A DNA stretch of 64,000 nucleotides from positions 141,442 through 205,441 of the forward strand of contig NZ_VWNC01000005.1 of assembly GCF_013387455.1 (NCBI RefSeq), in the 5' to 3' direction. Both the position numbers and the translations under genes were made by a program. How positions within the stretch are numbered: the stretch's first letter is position 1; each line of letters starts with the position of its first letter. Origin of the DNA: Mariprofundus sp. NF (GTDB lineage Bacteria; Pseudomonadota; Zetaproteobacteria; Mariprofundales; Mariprofundaceae). Positions 56,149 to 64,000 of the stretch are shown here, one piece after another. Below the pieces are notes generated by a model. It was not told where the DNA came from, did not search any database, and was given only the letters and a program-made list of their open reading frames with translations.

Positions 56149-58350
56149 ATGGATGTTCGTCTGTTAGTTCGCGAATCACTGGCGCTGTTGATTGCCGGCA
56201 TAGTTATTGTGCTGGTATTGGCGATGTACAGCTTTTCGCCACTGGATCCATCACTGAATCGTGAAACCGGAGATGCAGCACAAAATCTGACCGGCATGGT
56301 CGGGGCTTACGCCTCTGATTTTATCTATCAGCTGTTTGGTTATGCCGGTTGGTTATGGGTCACGCTGCTGGTGGTGTTGACCATACGTATTGGCTGGGGT
56401 CACAAGCCCTATATGGGCAGCTGGACTTCGCTGTTCTGGTTGCCTGTTGCGCTGTCGATGGCAGCACTGATGCATGCCCATATTCCTGCCGGTTCTGCGG
56501 TTGATCTTCTTCAGCTTCCGGCTACACCCGGTGGCGCCTTGGGTGCGATGCTGGACACTGCACTGCTTGAGCCACTGCGTAGTATTGGTCGGGATGTACT
56601 GCTGTTGACACTGCTGCTTGCCAGCCTTGTTGCCGCCACCCATCTCTCGCTGCTGATGTTGTTGCAGAAGTGTTATCAGGGCTTGGCCTTTGCTGCCTTT
56701 TATCTGTTAAGCCTTGTGCAGGGGCTCTTCTCCAAGGCTTCTGAACGCAAGGATCGCATGGAAGCGCGGGAAGTGCGTAAAGAGGTTCGTAAGGCTCGTC
56801 CTAAGCGGGCAGCCAAAACTGAACCCGAAGTGACCAAACCTGCCAGGGTCAATGTATCACGTCAGGCCAAGGTACAGCAGCAGGCCGAACTGGCATTTTT
56901 TGATTCCAGTGAGTCAGGTTTCAAGTTGCCCTCACTGAATATCTATGGTCGGGGAGAGGGGGGGCAGAAGTCCCACAACCCTGAGGCGATGCAGGCGATC
57001 GCTCGCATGCTGGAGAAGAAGCTGCTCGACTATAAGGTGGATGGACAGGTACTTGCCGTGCATCCGGGACCCGTGGTGACGCAGTTTGAGATGGAGCCGT
57101 CACCGGGTACCAAAGTGAACCGAATTATTGCCCTGCAGGATGATCTGGCCCGCTCCATGGCTGCGGTCAGTGTGCGCGTCGCGGGTAATATTCCGGGTAA
57201 AAATGTGATCGGTATTGAGCTGCCGAATGAGGAGCGGGAGATGGTGGTGATTCACCAGGTGCTCTCCAGCAAAGAGTTCGCCAACCGCAAACATATTCTG
57301 CCGATTGCGCTCGGCGTTGATATTTCAGGGCAGCCGGTGGTGGCTGATCTGGCCCGCATGCCGCATCTGCTGGTGGCCGGTACAACAGGTTCGGGTAAGT
57401 CGGTAGCGATCAACGCGATGATCTGTTCACTGCTGATGGTGAAGACACCGCAGGATCTGCGCATGATTCTTGTTGATCCGAAGATGCTGGAACTCTCGGT
57501 TTACGATGATATTCCGCATCTGCTGGTGCCGGTGGTGACCAATCCGCATAAAGCGGCCAAGGCACTGGCATGGGCAGTGTATGAGATGGAGCGTCGCTAT
57601 CAGCTGATGAGTGATGCCAAAGTGCGTAATATTGATGGTTATAACAAGGCTGCCGAGAAAGAGGAAGATACAGAGCGTCTGCCCTATATTGTTATTGTTA
57701 TTGATGAGCTGGCCGATCTGATGATGGTGGCAGGTAAAGAGGTGGAGCAGTCGATCTGTCGTATCGCTCAGAAGGCGAGGGCGGCGGGTCTGCATCTGGT
57801 GCTGGCAACGCAGCGACCCAGTGTGGATGTGATTACCGGTCTGATCAAAGCCAATCTGCCAAGCCGTCTCTCATTTCAGGTCTCATCGAAGATCGATTCA
57901 AGAACCATTCTTGATCAGATGGGTGCAGAACAGTTGCTGGGTAATGGCGATAGCCTCTTCTTAAGTGGTGGCCGTGATCTCAAACGTGTACATGGTGCCT
58001 TTGTATCGGATGCCGAGGTGATTGATCTGGTCGATCATCTCAAGGAACAGGGCGAACCGGACTACCGCGAAGAGGTGTTTGAGGCACCGACTGCAGATGA
58101 TGCCGGAGGCCCTGGTGGCATGAGCGGCGAAGAGCATGATGAGAAATATGATGAGGCCGCTGCTCTGGTAATTGAGAAGGGGCAGTGTTCTGTCTCTATG
58201 GTGCAGCGCTACCTGCGCATCGGTTATAACCGTGCCAGTCGTCTTGTAGAGCAGATGGAGCGTGAAGGGCTCGTTTCAGAGCCGAAATCCGGTGGCATGC
58301 GCAAGGTACTGGCTCGCTCTGAATCTGATGGTGGCGGTGTATTCGAATGA
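56149..58350 (+). CDS. ftsK: DNA translocase FtsK
   Basis: A 733-residue FtsK/SpoIIIE translocase that helps chromosome segregation at the division septum. Four helices fill the first ~170 residues. A basic linker follows, and the motor domain has Walker A AGTTGSGKSVAIN and Walker B IVIVIDELADLMMVAGK. The C-terminal gamma winged-helix (AALVIEKGQCSVSMVQRYLRIGYNRASRLVEQM) recognises KOPS-type DNA. The linker is short compared with E. coli FtsK. The stop overlaps lolA by 4 nt. Confidence 0.96.
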   Translation: MDVRLLVRESLALLIAGIVIVLVLAMYSFSPLDPSLNRETGDAAQNLTGMVGAYASDFIYQLFGYAGWLWVTLLVVLTIRIGWGHKPYMGSWTSLFWLPVALSMAALMHAHIPAGSAVDLLQLPATPGGALGAMLDTALLEPLRSIGRDVLLLTLLLASLVAATHLSLLMLLQKCYQGLAFAAFYLLSLVQGLFSKASERKDRMEAREVRKEVRKARPKRAAKTEPEVTKPARVNVSRQAKVQQQAELAFFDSSESGFKLPSLNIYGRGEGGQKSHNPEAMQAIARMLEKKLLDYKVDGQVLAVHPGPVVTQFEMEPSPGTKVNRIIALQDDLARSMAAVSVRVAGNIPGKNVIGIELPNEEREMVVIHQVLSSKEFANRKHILPIALGVDISGQPVVADLARMPHLLVAGTTGSGKSVAINAMICSLLMVKTPQDLRMILVDPKMLELSVYDDIPHLLVPVVTNPHKAAKALAWAVYEMERRYQLMSDAKVRNIDGYNKAAEKEEDTERLPYIVIVIDELADLMMVAGKEVEQSICRIAQKARAAGLHLVLATQRPSVDVITGLIKANLPSRLSFQVSSKIDSRTILDQMGAEQLLGNGDSLFLSGGRDLKRVHGAFVSDAEVIDLVDHLKEQGEPDYREEVFEAPTADDAGGPGGMSGEEHDEKYDEAAALVIEKGQCSVSMVQRYLRIGYNRASRLVEQMEREGLVSEPKSGGMRKVLARSESDGGGVFE

Positions 58351-59030
58351 GACCGTTGATCACTACTGTAGTGAGTTCCCTGTTTGCCCTGCTGTTGCTG
58401 GCCTCACCACTGCATGCCGCCAAGGTGGAGCAGGTCTGGAAACTTGATGGCCATGAGAAACCTTCGCCCGATTTTTTTGCCGAGAGTATCCAGCGGCTTG
58501 CCGATCTGCCGGGTTTTCAGTGCCACTTTGATCAGTTAATGGTGTTCAGTGATGGCGGCGGGCAGAACTTCTCCGGAGAGGTGGCGCTGCTTAAACCTAA
58601 ACGTTTTCGCTGGTCGTATGAGAAACCCTATGATCAGCTCTATGTCGGTGACGGTTCGGTGATCTGGCACTATGAGCCTGATCTGATGCAGGCTGAACGC
58701 TTAAGTGATCTGGAGCAGGTTGATCCGGCTGTGATGCAGCTCTTGGATGGACGTGTTTCGGTGAAAGATGTAGAAGTGATGAGTCAGGAGTTCGATAGTG
58801 AACTGCAAATCAGACGCTATCAGGTACGCATTCGCGACTCCGCAGATGTATGGCTGGGCTTCAATAAATTGGGTGATCTGGTAGCTATTGAGCGCATGGA
58901 TCTGCTGGGTAACAGCAACCGCATGCGACTCTCTGAGTGTTCGTACGTTGCACCTTCAGCAAATCTATTTAGTTTTACGCCGCCTGAAGGTGTGGATGTG
59001 CTTGATCTGCGCTCGGCAAACCGTGAATAA
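58347..59030 (+). CDS. lolA: Outer-membrane lipoprotein carrier protein LolA
   Basis: A 227-residue periplasmic chaperone that ferries lipoproteins from LolCDE to the outer membrane. A signal peptide (about 1-24, ending LHAA) is followed by SIQRLADLPGFQCHFDQLM, GEVALLKPKRFRWSYEKPYDQLYVGDGSVIWHYEPDL, the central LolA signature. A few conserved tail blocks (NKLGDLVAIERMD) agree. ATGA overlap with ftsK; the ftsK-lolA-rarA order is common in gammaproteobacteria as well. Confidence 0.92.
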   Translation: MRPLITTVVSSLFALLLLASPLHAAKVEQVWKLDGHEKPSPDFFAESIQRLADLPGFQCHFDQLMVFSDGGGQNFSGEVALLKPKRFRWSYEKPYDQLYVGDGSVIWHYEPDLMQAERLSDLEQVDPAVMQLLDGRVSVKDVEVMSQEFDSELQIRRYQVRIRDSADVWLGFNKLGDLVAIERMDLLGNSNRMRLSECSYVAPSANLFSFTPPEGVDVLDLRSANRE

Positions 59031-59039
59031 GGAATATTG

Positions 59040-60155
59040 ATGAAAAAACTAATTTGTTTGATCACTGCTGTAATGATGGGAGGAACATGGGCTCATGCCG
59101 GTGGTTTTGCCCAGCATAGCTACTCTGCTGCGGCTGCCGGTGTTGCCGATGCATTTGCTGCTACCGCCAATGATGCTTCAGCGGTCATCTATAATCCTGC
59201 CGGTATCGCCTGGCTGCCCGGTGTCACCGTTACCGGTGGTATAGGTCTCTACTATCGCGATAACTCAGTAAAAATCCCGGCCGGTATCGGCCCGAATGAT
59301 GGTACAGCGCCATCCAGTGGCCATATCTATGCAACCTGGGCTCCGCTGGATAGTCGTTGGGGCATCGGTTTCGGTTTTGTGCCGACCTATCAGATCAATA
59401 ATGACTGGAGCAGTACCTTTGGTGCGGCTTCAGGTATTACTAAAGTGACCGTGGATCATGCTGTTTTTAATGGTGTCTATGCCATCAATAGCTCACTGGC
59501 TGTGGCAGCTGGTGTCGACTGGTATCTCACCCGTGCCACCCTGACGCAGGGCACCAGTAGTTTTGATGATAACGATTATGCCACTGTCGGTGGTCACGCC
59601 GCTCTGATGTGGAAACCTGCTCCGGCCTGGAGTTTGGGCGCGACCTATCGCTCAGGTGCCAAAGTGACGGTATCCGGAGGGGTGAATCAGGAGTTCGCAT
59701 TTAAACTGCCTGATGAAGCCACACTTGCTATTGCCCATGATTTTGCAGATGTGTGGCGTCTTGAGACCGATGTGAAGTGGAGCCGCTGGTCGGCGCTGAA
59801 AGATATGAATGTCACTGCTGCCGGTGTTGTGGTGCAGGGTAATACACTGCAGCTGCGTGACACCATCACCGCCATGGCCGGTCTCACCTGGACCTGGTAC
59901 CCGGGCAGCCAGATGCGTCTGGGTTACGCCTATGATCAGGGTGCCAATAAGGTGGCCGGTTACAATCCGATTATGGCTGATCAGGATGGTCACCGCGTTA
60001 GTCTGGGTATTGGTGGCGTTATCATGAACAGCCATATGGATCTCTCCTACAGCTATACCTACCATAATAAGAAAACTGTTACCGGTGCCTATGCCGGAAC
60101 CTATCGTGATCGTAATCAGGCGCTGGTTTTCTCTATCACCAAAACCTTTGATTAA
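59040..60155 (+). CDS. FadL/OMPP1-family outer-membrane transporter
   Basis: A 371-residue beta-barrel. The start was moved to ATG 59040, 6 nt after AAGGAA; an in-frame TTG lies one codon upstream. It has a cleaved signal peptide (ending AHAGG) and the N-terminal FadL hatch pattern HSYSAAAAGVADAFAATANDASAVIYNPAGIAWLPG (split into shorter blocks), then alternating beta strands ending SFxITKTFD. FadL family members import hydrophobic molecules such as long-chain fatty acids or aromatics. The substrate here is unknown. Confidence 0.9.
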   Translation: MKKLICLITAVMMGGTWAHAGGFAQHSYSAAAAGVADAFAATANDASAVIYNPAGIAWLPGVTVTGGIGLYYRDNSVKIPAGIGPNDGTAPSSGHIYATWAPLDSRWGIGFGFVPTYQINNDWSSTFGAASGITKVTVDHAVFNGVYAINSSLAVAAGVDWYLTRATLTQGTSSFDDNDYATVGGHAALMWKPAPAWSLGATYRSGAKVTVSGGVNQEFAFKLPDEATLAIAHDFADVWRLETDVKWSRWSALKDMNVTAAGVVVQGNTLQLRDTITAMAGLTWTWYPGSQMRLGYAYDQGANKVAGYNPIMADQDGHRVSLGIGGVIMNSHMDLSYSYTYHNKKTVTGAYAGTYRDRNQALVFSITKTFD

Positions 60156-60178
60156 GATCGCTACCTAGGGGCTGTCGC

Positions 60179-61495
60179 ATGGCACAGCAGGTATCACTTC
60201 TTCATCCTGAGGCCGGAGCTGGCTCAGAGATCGATATCAATGTACCGCTGGCGCACCGCATCCGTCCTAAATCTCTTGCAGAAGTGGCCGGTCAGCATGA
60301 GCTGACCCGAACTGACTCATGGTTTGCCGCAATGATGGCAGAAGGGCGCTGCATCTCCTGTATCTTCTGGGGACCTCCGGGGGTGGGTAAAACCACGCTG
60401 GCCACGATGATGGCTGATGCGGCCGGCATTCCCTTCAGGCAACTCTCTGCTGTTTCTGCAGGTAAAGCGGAAGTGCAGCAGGTGGTTAAGCAGGCCAAAG
60501 CCGAGGGTCAGACATGGCTGCTCTTTCTTGATGAGATTCACCGCTTTAACAAAGCCCAGCAGGATGTGCTGCTGCCCTATATCGAGGATGGCACACTGGT
60601 GTTGGTCGGTGCTACTACGGAAAACCCCTCATTCAGTCTGAACAATGCACTGCTTTCACGTTGCCGCATGATTGTGCTCAATGCCCTTGAAGCCGCTGAT
60701 ATCGCATCGATTCTTCAGCGTGCCGTGGCTTATCTGCAGCAGCAGTCATCCGAATTCGCGGTTGATGCTGATGCGCTGAACTGGCTGGCGGAGGGTAGTG
60801 ATGGTGATGCCCGTTATGCGATCAATGCCCTGAATGCGCTGTTTGAATCGGATCGCTCAAAAAGCTGGGATAAAAAGGCGGTGCAGGCGCAGAGCCTCAG
60901 GCGTGCTGCCCGCTATGATCGTGATGGCGATGCCCACTACGATCTGATCTCCGCACTGCACAAGTCTGTGCGTGATTCCGATGCTGACGGTGCCATCTAC
61001 TGGCTGGCGCGTATGCTGGAGGCTGGGGAGCAGCCGTTGTATATCGCTCGCCGGTTGATTCGTATGGCTACCGAAGATATCGGCCTTGCCGATCCTAAAG
61101 CACTGAATATCACACTCGATGCCCACCGCATGTTTGAGATTCTCGGCTCACCAGAGGGGGAGCAGGGGCTTTTTGAGGCGGCGATCTACCTCGCCCTCGC
61201 ACCCAAGAGTAATGCCGCTTATATGGCCGAAAAGAGTGCGAGAAAACTGGCCAGAGAGACGCAGCATACCGATGTTCCCAAGCATCTGAAAAACGGACCG
61301 ACCAAGTTGATGAAAGAGCTGGGGCATGGCGCCGGTTACCAGTATGCACACAATGCAGTGGACGGGGTGGTCAATCAGCAGCATCTTCCCGATGGTGTGC
61401 ATGGTCAGTTCTATCAACCAGTCGAGCGCGGCTTTGAACGTACACTTAAAGAGCGAATAGATTGGTTGAATGAGAGAAGGGGAGAGAAAAGGTGA
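60179..61495 (+). CDS. rarA: Replication-associated recombination protein RarA (MgsA)
   Basis: A 438-residue AAA+ ATPase of the clamp-loader family that acts at stalled forks. Motifs: [19 protein letters not shown], Walker [18 protein letters not shown], Walker [16 protein letters not shown], sensor [17 protein letters not shown] and the C-terminal domain ([21 protein letters not shown]). It overlaps crcB by 4 nt. Confidence 0.96.
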   Translation: MAQQVSLLHPEAGAGSEIDINVPLAHRIRPKSLAEVAGQHELTRTDSWFAAMMAEGRCISCIFWGPPGVGKTTLATMMADAAGIPFRQLSAVSAGKAEVQQVVKQAKAEGQTWLLFLDEIHRFNKAQQDVLLPYIEDGTLVLVGATTENPSFSLNNALLSRCRMIVLNALEAADIASILQRAVAYLQQQSSEFAVDADALNWLAEGSDGDARYAINALNALFESDRSKSWDKKAVQAQSLRRAARYDRDGDAHYDLISALHKSVRDSDADGAIYWLARMLEAGEQPLYIARRLIRMATEDIGLADPKALNITLDAHRMFEILGSPEGEQGLFEAAIYLALAPKSNAAYMAEKSARKLARETQHTDVPKHLKNGPTKLMKELGHGAGYQYAHNAVDGVVNQQHLPDGVHGQFYQPVERGFERTLKERIDWLNERRGEKR

Positions 61496-61869
61496 CAGCT
61501 CAGTTGGTGGCAGTGGCTATTGGTGGTGCGGCAGGTGCAGTGATGCGATGGTTGATGGCATCGGGTATCCAGCGCATGGCTGGCGGTCCGTTTCCCTGGG
61601 GTACATTCGCTGTCAATGCGATTGGTAGCTTCCTGCTCGGTTTCCTCTTTGTCTGGCTCATTGAGCGCTCTACAGTCAGTGAACTGGTACGTCTGGCACT
61701 CACGGTTGGTTTCCTCGGCGCATTTACCACCTTCTCTACCTATTCACTGGAGTCGATCCGCCTGTTGCAGGAGGGGGCTCTGGCTCTCGCTCTTGGTAAT
61801 GTCATCGGTCAGGTCGTTGTCTGCCTCACCCTGACATGGCTGGGCATTCAGCTGGCCCGCACCCTCTAA
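61492..61869 (+). CDS. crcB: Fluoride channel CrcB/Fluc
   Basis: A 125-residue four-helix protein forming dimeric fluoride channels. It starts at GTG 61492, coupled to rarA by GTGA. Family motifs: IGGAAGAVMRWLM, PWGTFAVNAIGSFLLGFL and GFLGAFTTFSTYSLE. No fluoride riboswitch precedes it; expression is through rarA. A single crcB gene in this position makes a homodimeric channel. Confidence 0.95.
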   Translation: MTAQLVAVAIGGAAGAVMRWLMASGIQRMAGGPFPWGTFAVNAIGSFLLGFLFVWLIERSTVSELVRLALTVGFLGAFTTFSTYSLESIRLLQEGALALALGNVIGQVVVCLTLTWLGIQLARTL

Positions 61870-62014
61870 GTAGCCTGAGCTAAATCGGGAATCCTCGACC
61901 TTCGTTATACTATAACAATCCACATTATCAATTATGTAGATCTTTAATTTCCCCTATAGATCAGTAACTTGAACGCTGTAGTGAGCCGGTATCTCTGCAC
62001 TTTCTGAATTTCCT

Positions 62015-62065
62015 GTTATAATATTAGGATAACGTGATGCTTGACATATAACAATATTATAATAT
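62015..62065 (+). promoter_or_regulatory. AT-rich promoter/operator region before the SQR-like gene
   Basis: A stretch with GTTAT-N9-ATAAC (62015-62033), TTGACA (62041-62046) and the perfect 12-bp palindrome ATATTATAATAT (62054-62065). TATAAT occurs at 62017 and 62058. The TTGACA to TATAAT spacing (11) is too short for a sigma-70 pair, so one of them is probably an operator. It is the only clear regulatory stretch before 62125. Confidence 0.5.
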
Positions 62066-62124
62066 CTTCACGCGATAATTTGAATTCGATCACTATTGAC
62101 GTTTAGGAAAATGAAGGAGGAAAC

Positions 62125-63582
62125 ATGTCGCGAATCGTAATTTTAGGTGCAGGCATATCTGGCCATACTGCAGCCAGGTATCTTGATAAATGGATAGGAA
62201 AAAAACATGAGATTATCGTGGTTTCCCCTAATGCCAAATGGAACTGGATTCCATCCAATATCTGGGTAGGTGTGGGTCAAATGACCGAACAGGACGTGAC
62301 CTTCGATCTGGCTGAGGTCTATAAAAAGACCAATGTCGATTTCCGTCAGGCCAAAGCGCTCTCTATCAACCCAGAGGGAAGTGGCGATAGCGACAAGCCA
62401 TTTATTTCTGTTGAGTACACCCTTGAGAGCAGAGCCGGTGAGCAGGAGAACATTGAATATGACTACATGATCAATGCGACCGGTCCGAAACTGAACTTTG
62501 GCGCTACCGAAGGATTAGGTCCGGATCACGGCTTTACTGTATCGGTCTGTACTGCTGGCCATGCACTTGAGGCCAATGAGAAGCTGCAGGCGACCATTGA
62601 TAGAATGAAAGCCGGTGAGCACTGCACCGTGGTGATCGGAACCGGTCACGGCATGTGTACCTGTCAGGGTGCGGCCTTTGAGTATATCTATAACGTCGAT
62701 CACATTATTCGCGAAGCCGGTGTTCGCGATATGGCCCGTATTGTCTGGATCAGTAATGAGTATGAACTCGGTGATTTCGGTATGGGCGGCGTACATATCA
62801 AACGTGGTGGTTACGTCACCAACGGTAAAACCTTCGCTGAATCCCTGATGGTTGAGCGCGGCATTGAGTGGATTACCCGTGCCCATGTGAAGAAGGTTGA
62901 AGCTGGCCTGATCCATTATGAAACATTGGACGGCGAGTTCCATGAGCAGGCGTTTGATTTCTCCATGCTGATTCCACCCTTTGCCGGTGTTGGCCTGAAA
63001 GCTTTCGACAGGGCCGGTGAAGATATTACAGGTAATATCTTTGCACCTAATGGCTTCCTGAAAGTCGATGCTGATTACACACCACGCCCATTTGAGGAGT
63101 GGAGTGCCAAGGATTGGCCAAGGAACTACCAGAACCCAATTTATAAAAACATGTTTGCCATCGGTATCGCCTTTGCACCACCACATCCGATCAGCAAGCC
63201 AATGCAGAGTGCCAACGGCACACCTATTGGCCCAACTCCACCACGTACCGGTATGCCATCAGCAACCATGGCTATCGCTGTGGCTCAGAGTATTCGTGAT
63301 ATGGTTAATGGCGCTGCTGAACCAACCCATACCGCCTCGATGGCAGAGATGGGTGCGGCATGTGTGGCCTCAACTGGTTCACACATATTTAAGGGTACAG
63401 CTGCAACAATGACTGTGTTCCCGGTTGTGCCGGACTTTGAAAAATATCCTGAACATGGACGTGATATTAACCTTACTACCGGTGAGATCGGTTTGGCAGG
63501 TCACTGGATGAAGTATATTCTGCACCACACCTTCATCTATCAGGCTAAGCTGAAACCGGGCTGGTCACTGCTACCAGATTAA
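62125..63582 (+). CDS. SQR-like FAD-dependent pyridine nucleotide-disulfide oxidoreductase
   Basis: A 485-residue flavoprotein resembling sulfide:quinone oxidoreductases. GAAGGAGG precedes the ATG. FAD site ILGAGISGHTAARYLDKW; NATGPKLNFG and IPPFAGVGLKAFD are typical. Cysteines are at 142 (VSVCTAGHALEA), 167, 178 and 180 (GMCTCQGAAFEY) and 413; catalysis in SQR uses two or three redox cysteines, so the set is suitable. A hydrophobic C-terminal helix (GHWMKYILHHTFIYQAKLKPGW, split) may dip into the membrane. Related proteins oxidise sulfide and reduce quinone. The subtype is not clear, and an unrelated substrate is possible. It is followed by a small ORF and a strong terminator. Confidence 0.8.
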   Translation: MSRIVILGAGISGHTAARYLDKWIGKKHEIIVVSPNAKWNWIPSNIWVGVGQMTEQDVTFDLAEVYKKTNVDFRQAKALSINPEGSGDSDKPFISVEYTLESRAGEQENIEYDYMINATGPKLNFGATEGLGPDHGFTVSVCTAGHALEANEKLQATIDRMKAGEHCTVVIGTGHGMCTCQGAAFEYIYNVDHIIREAGVRDMARIVWISNEYELGDFGMGGVHIKRGGYVTNGKTFAESLMVERGIEWITRAHVKKVEAGLIHYETLDGEFHEQAFDFSMLIPPFAGVGLKAFDRAGEDITGNIFAPNGFLKVDADYTPRPFEEWSAKDWPRNYQNPIYKNMFAIGIAFAPPHPISKPMQSANGTPIGPTPPRTGMPSATMAIAVAQSIRDMVNGAAEPTHTASMAEMGAACVASTGSHIFKGTAATMTVFPVVPDFEKYPEHGRDINLTTGEIGLAGHWMKYILHHTFIYQAKLKPGWSLLPD

Positions 63583-63621
63583 TAGAATAGATATTTATAA
63601 ATATTTTTTGAGGAGCATGAC

Positions 63622-63786
63622 ATGGCAAATAAACCAACCAATAAGGAGCCTTATCAGCAGGCTTATTATCCACCAGCCCCGACCGGGTTTACCAAAAGTA
63701 TGCGGACATCTGTTATCTGGCAGTTCTACCGCTTTATCGTCATCAATTTTAAAATGCTTAAATTGATGTCGAAATCGCACCACTGA
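63622..63786 (+). CDS. Small conserved-looking ORF downstream of the SQR-like gene (54 aa)
   Basis: A 54-residue protein from ATG 63622 to TGA 63786. GAGGAG lies 7 nt before the ATG and a strong terminator starts 30 nt after the stop. It opens with a Pro/Tyr/Gln-rich stretch (MANKPTNKEPYQQAYYPPAP), then TGFTKSMRTS, then an amphipathic or transmembrane segment (VIWQFYRFIVINFKMLKL), ending SKSHH. I do not recognise a family. Its tight position after the flavoprotein suggests an associated membrane or docking peptide; this is inference. Confidence 0.65.
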   Translation: MANKPTNKEPYQQAYYPPAPTGFTKSMRTSVIWQFYRFIVINFKMLKLMSKSHH

Positions 63787-63815
63787 TACCCAAGGGTATT
63801 AACCGCTGAAACACC

Positions 63816-63847
63816 AAAGCCCTCTGCGCAAGCAGGGGGCTTTTTTT
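63816..63847 (+). terminator. Rho-independent terminator of the SQR-like operon
   Basis: AAAGCCCTCTGC / GCAGGGGGCTTT (one G-T pair), loop GCAA, followed by TTTTTTT. A very strong terminator. Confidence 0.95.
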
Positions 63848-63893
63848 ATTTTCAGCAATCCACCCATTTATCGTCTGAATCGCTACCGATTCT

Positions 63894-64000
63894 CTAGACA
63901 CTTCTGAGCTCTTCATAATATCGCCGTTCAAACTCGATTGGCGACAAGTTGCCATTATAACCATGTTGCCTGACTGAATTGTAGAACATTTCGATGTAGT
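63894..64000 (-). mobile_element. IS3-family transposase C-terminus (partial at window edge)
   Basis: Read leftward from the window edge, this frame gives YIEMFYNSVRQHGYNGNLSP and then IEFERRYYEELRSV and a stop (TAG at 63894-63896). The FYN...RxH...LSPxxFE pattern is the end of the integrase core of IS3-family OrfB. Only the last ~35 residues are inside. The end of the element must lie between the terminator at 63847 and 63893; GTCTGAATCGCTACC at 63874-63888 is a possible part of the terminal repeat but cannot be confirmed without the other end. Confidence 0.8.

Noticed and set aside
61320..61492. Fluoride riboswitch ahead of crcB
   Set aside because: crcB starts inside the rarA stop codon; the upstream sequence is rarA coding DNA.
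63758..63964. A 68-codon minus-strand frame at the right edge
   Set aside because: It is in a different frame from the recognisable IS3 transposase tail and crosses the terminator and the 54-residue ORF.

Overview
The window looks like a stretch of chromosome from a Gram-negative, autotroph-like proteobacterium. The gene content (FimV-like protein, PilT/PilU retraction ATPases, LolA, LptG, tandem UbiH-type hydroxylases, FadL-type porin, several hybrid histidine kinases, glycolate salvage genes and a sulfide:quinone-oxidoreductase-like flavoprotein) best fits a marine Zetaproteobacterium such as Mariprofundus. That placement is inferred from gene content alone; there is no rRNA here to test it. 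Coding density is high. I see one tRNA (Leu, anticodon CAA), no rRNA, no CRISPR, no prophage, and one insertion sequence that only just enters the right edge.

Layout. 1-5.7 kb: the 5' part of map (minus), then sixA, a periplasmic-binding-domain hybrid kinase and a hydrolase-OsmC fusion (plus). 5.7-16.4 kb: a glycogen/alpha-glucan locus built around a divergent promoter at about 12.4 kb. glgC, a GH57 glucanohydrolase/transferase, malQ, a YjdF-like membrane protein and an MltD-like lytic transglycosylase lie leftward; phosphoglucomutase and glgB lie rightward. 16.5-18.2 kb: a DUF6765-like protein and a PlsC-type acyltransferase. 18.2-21.5 kb: three tandem PilT-family ATPases (pilT, pilU and a third divergent copy). 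21.5-22.7 kb: a gene-poor island with inverted repeats, an unlisted 52-residue His-rich membrane protein, two related tandem hairpins and tRNA-Leu. 22.8-31.8 kb: two UbiH-type hydroxylases, a long imperfect palindrome, TSUP and SemiSWEET transporters, a mini-parvulin, glcDEF and a glyoxylate aminotransferase, together a C2 salvage module. 32.5-46.5 kb: a dense housekeeping run, mutL, CPA2 antiporter, miaA, hflX, glyA, nrdR, leuB, asd, fimV-like, an EcfT/CbiQ-like gene and truA. 46.5-53.6 kb: two further hybrid histidine kinases around suhB and lptG. 53.8-61.9 kb: pyrE, rnj, ftsK, lolA, fadL-like, rarA and crcB. 62.1-63.9 kb: the SQR-like flavoprotein with a 54-residue companion ORF and a strong terminator, followed by the end of an IS3-family transposase.

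How the genes work together. GlcDEF and the aminotransferase would turn glycolate into glyoxylate and then glycine, and GlyA (37.9 kb) can carry glycine onward to serine; this is the usual fate of RuBisCO's 2-phosphoglycolate. The glg locus would store fixed carbon, although glycogen synthase and phosphorylase are not in this window. The type IV pilus ATPases and the FimV-like protein imply twitching or surface behaviour. Three membrane hybrid kinases suggest heavy environmental sensing.

No obviously new multi-gene system stands out. The best candidates for something undescribed are the SQR-like/small-protein pair, the tandem ATQxLDxLL repeat tail of the FimV-like protein, the 100-nt palindrome after the second ubiH-type gene, the paired variable-stem hairpins beside tRNA-Leu, and the NMT1-domain hybrid kinase.
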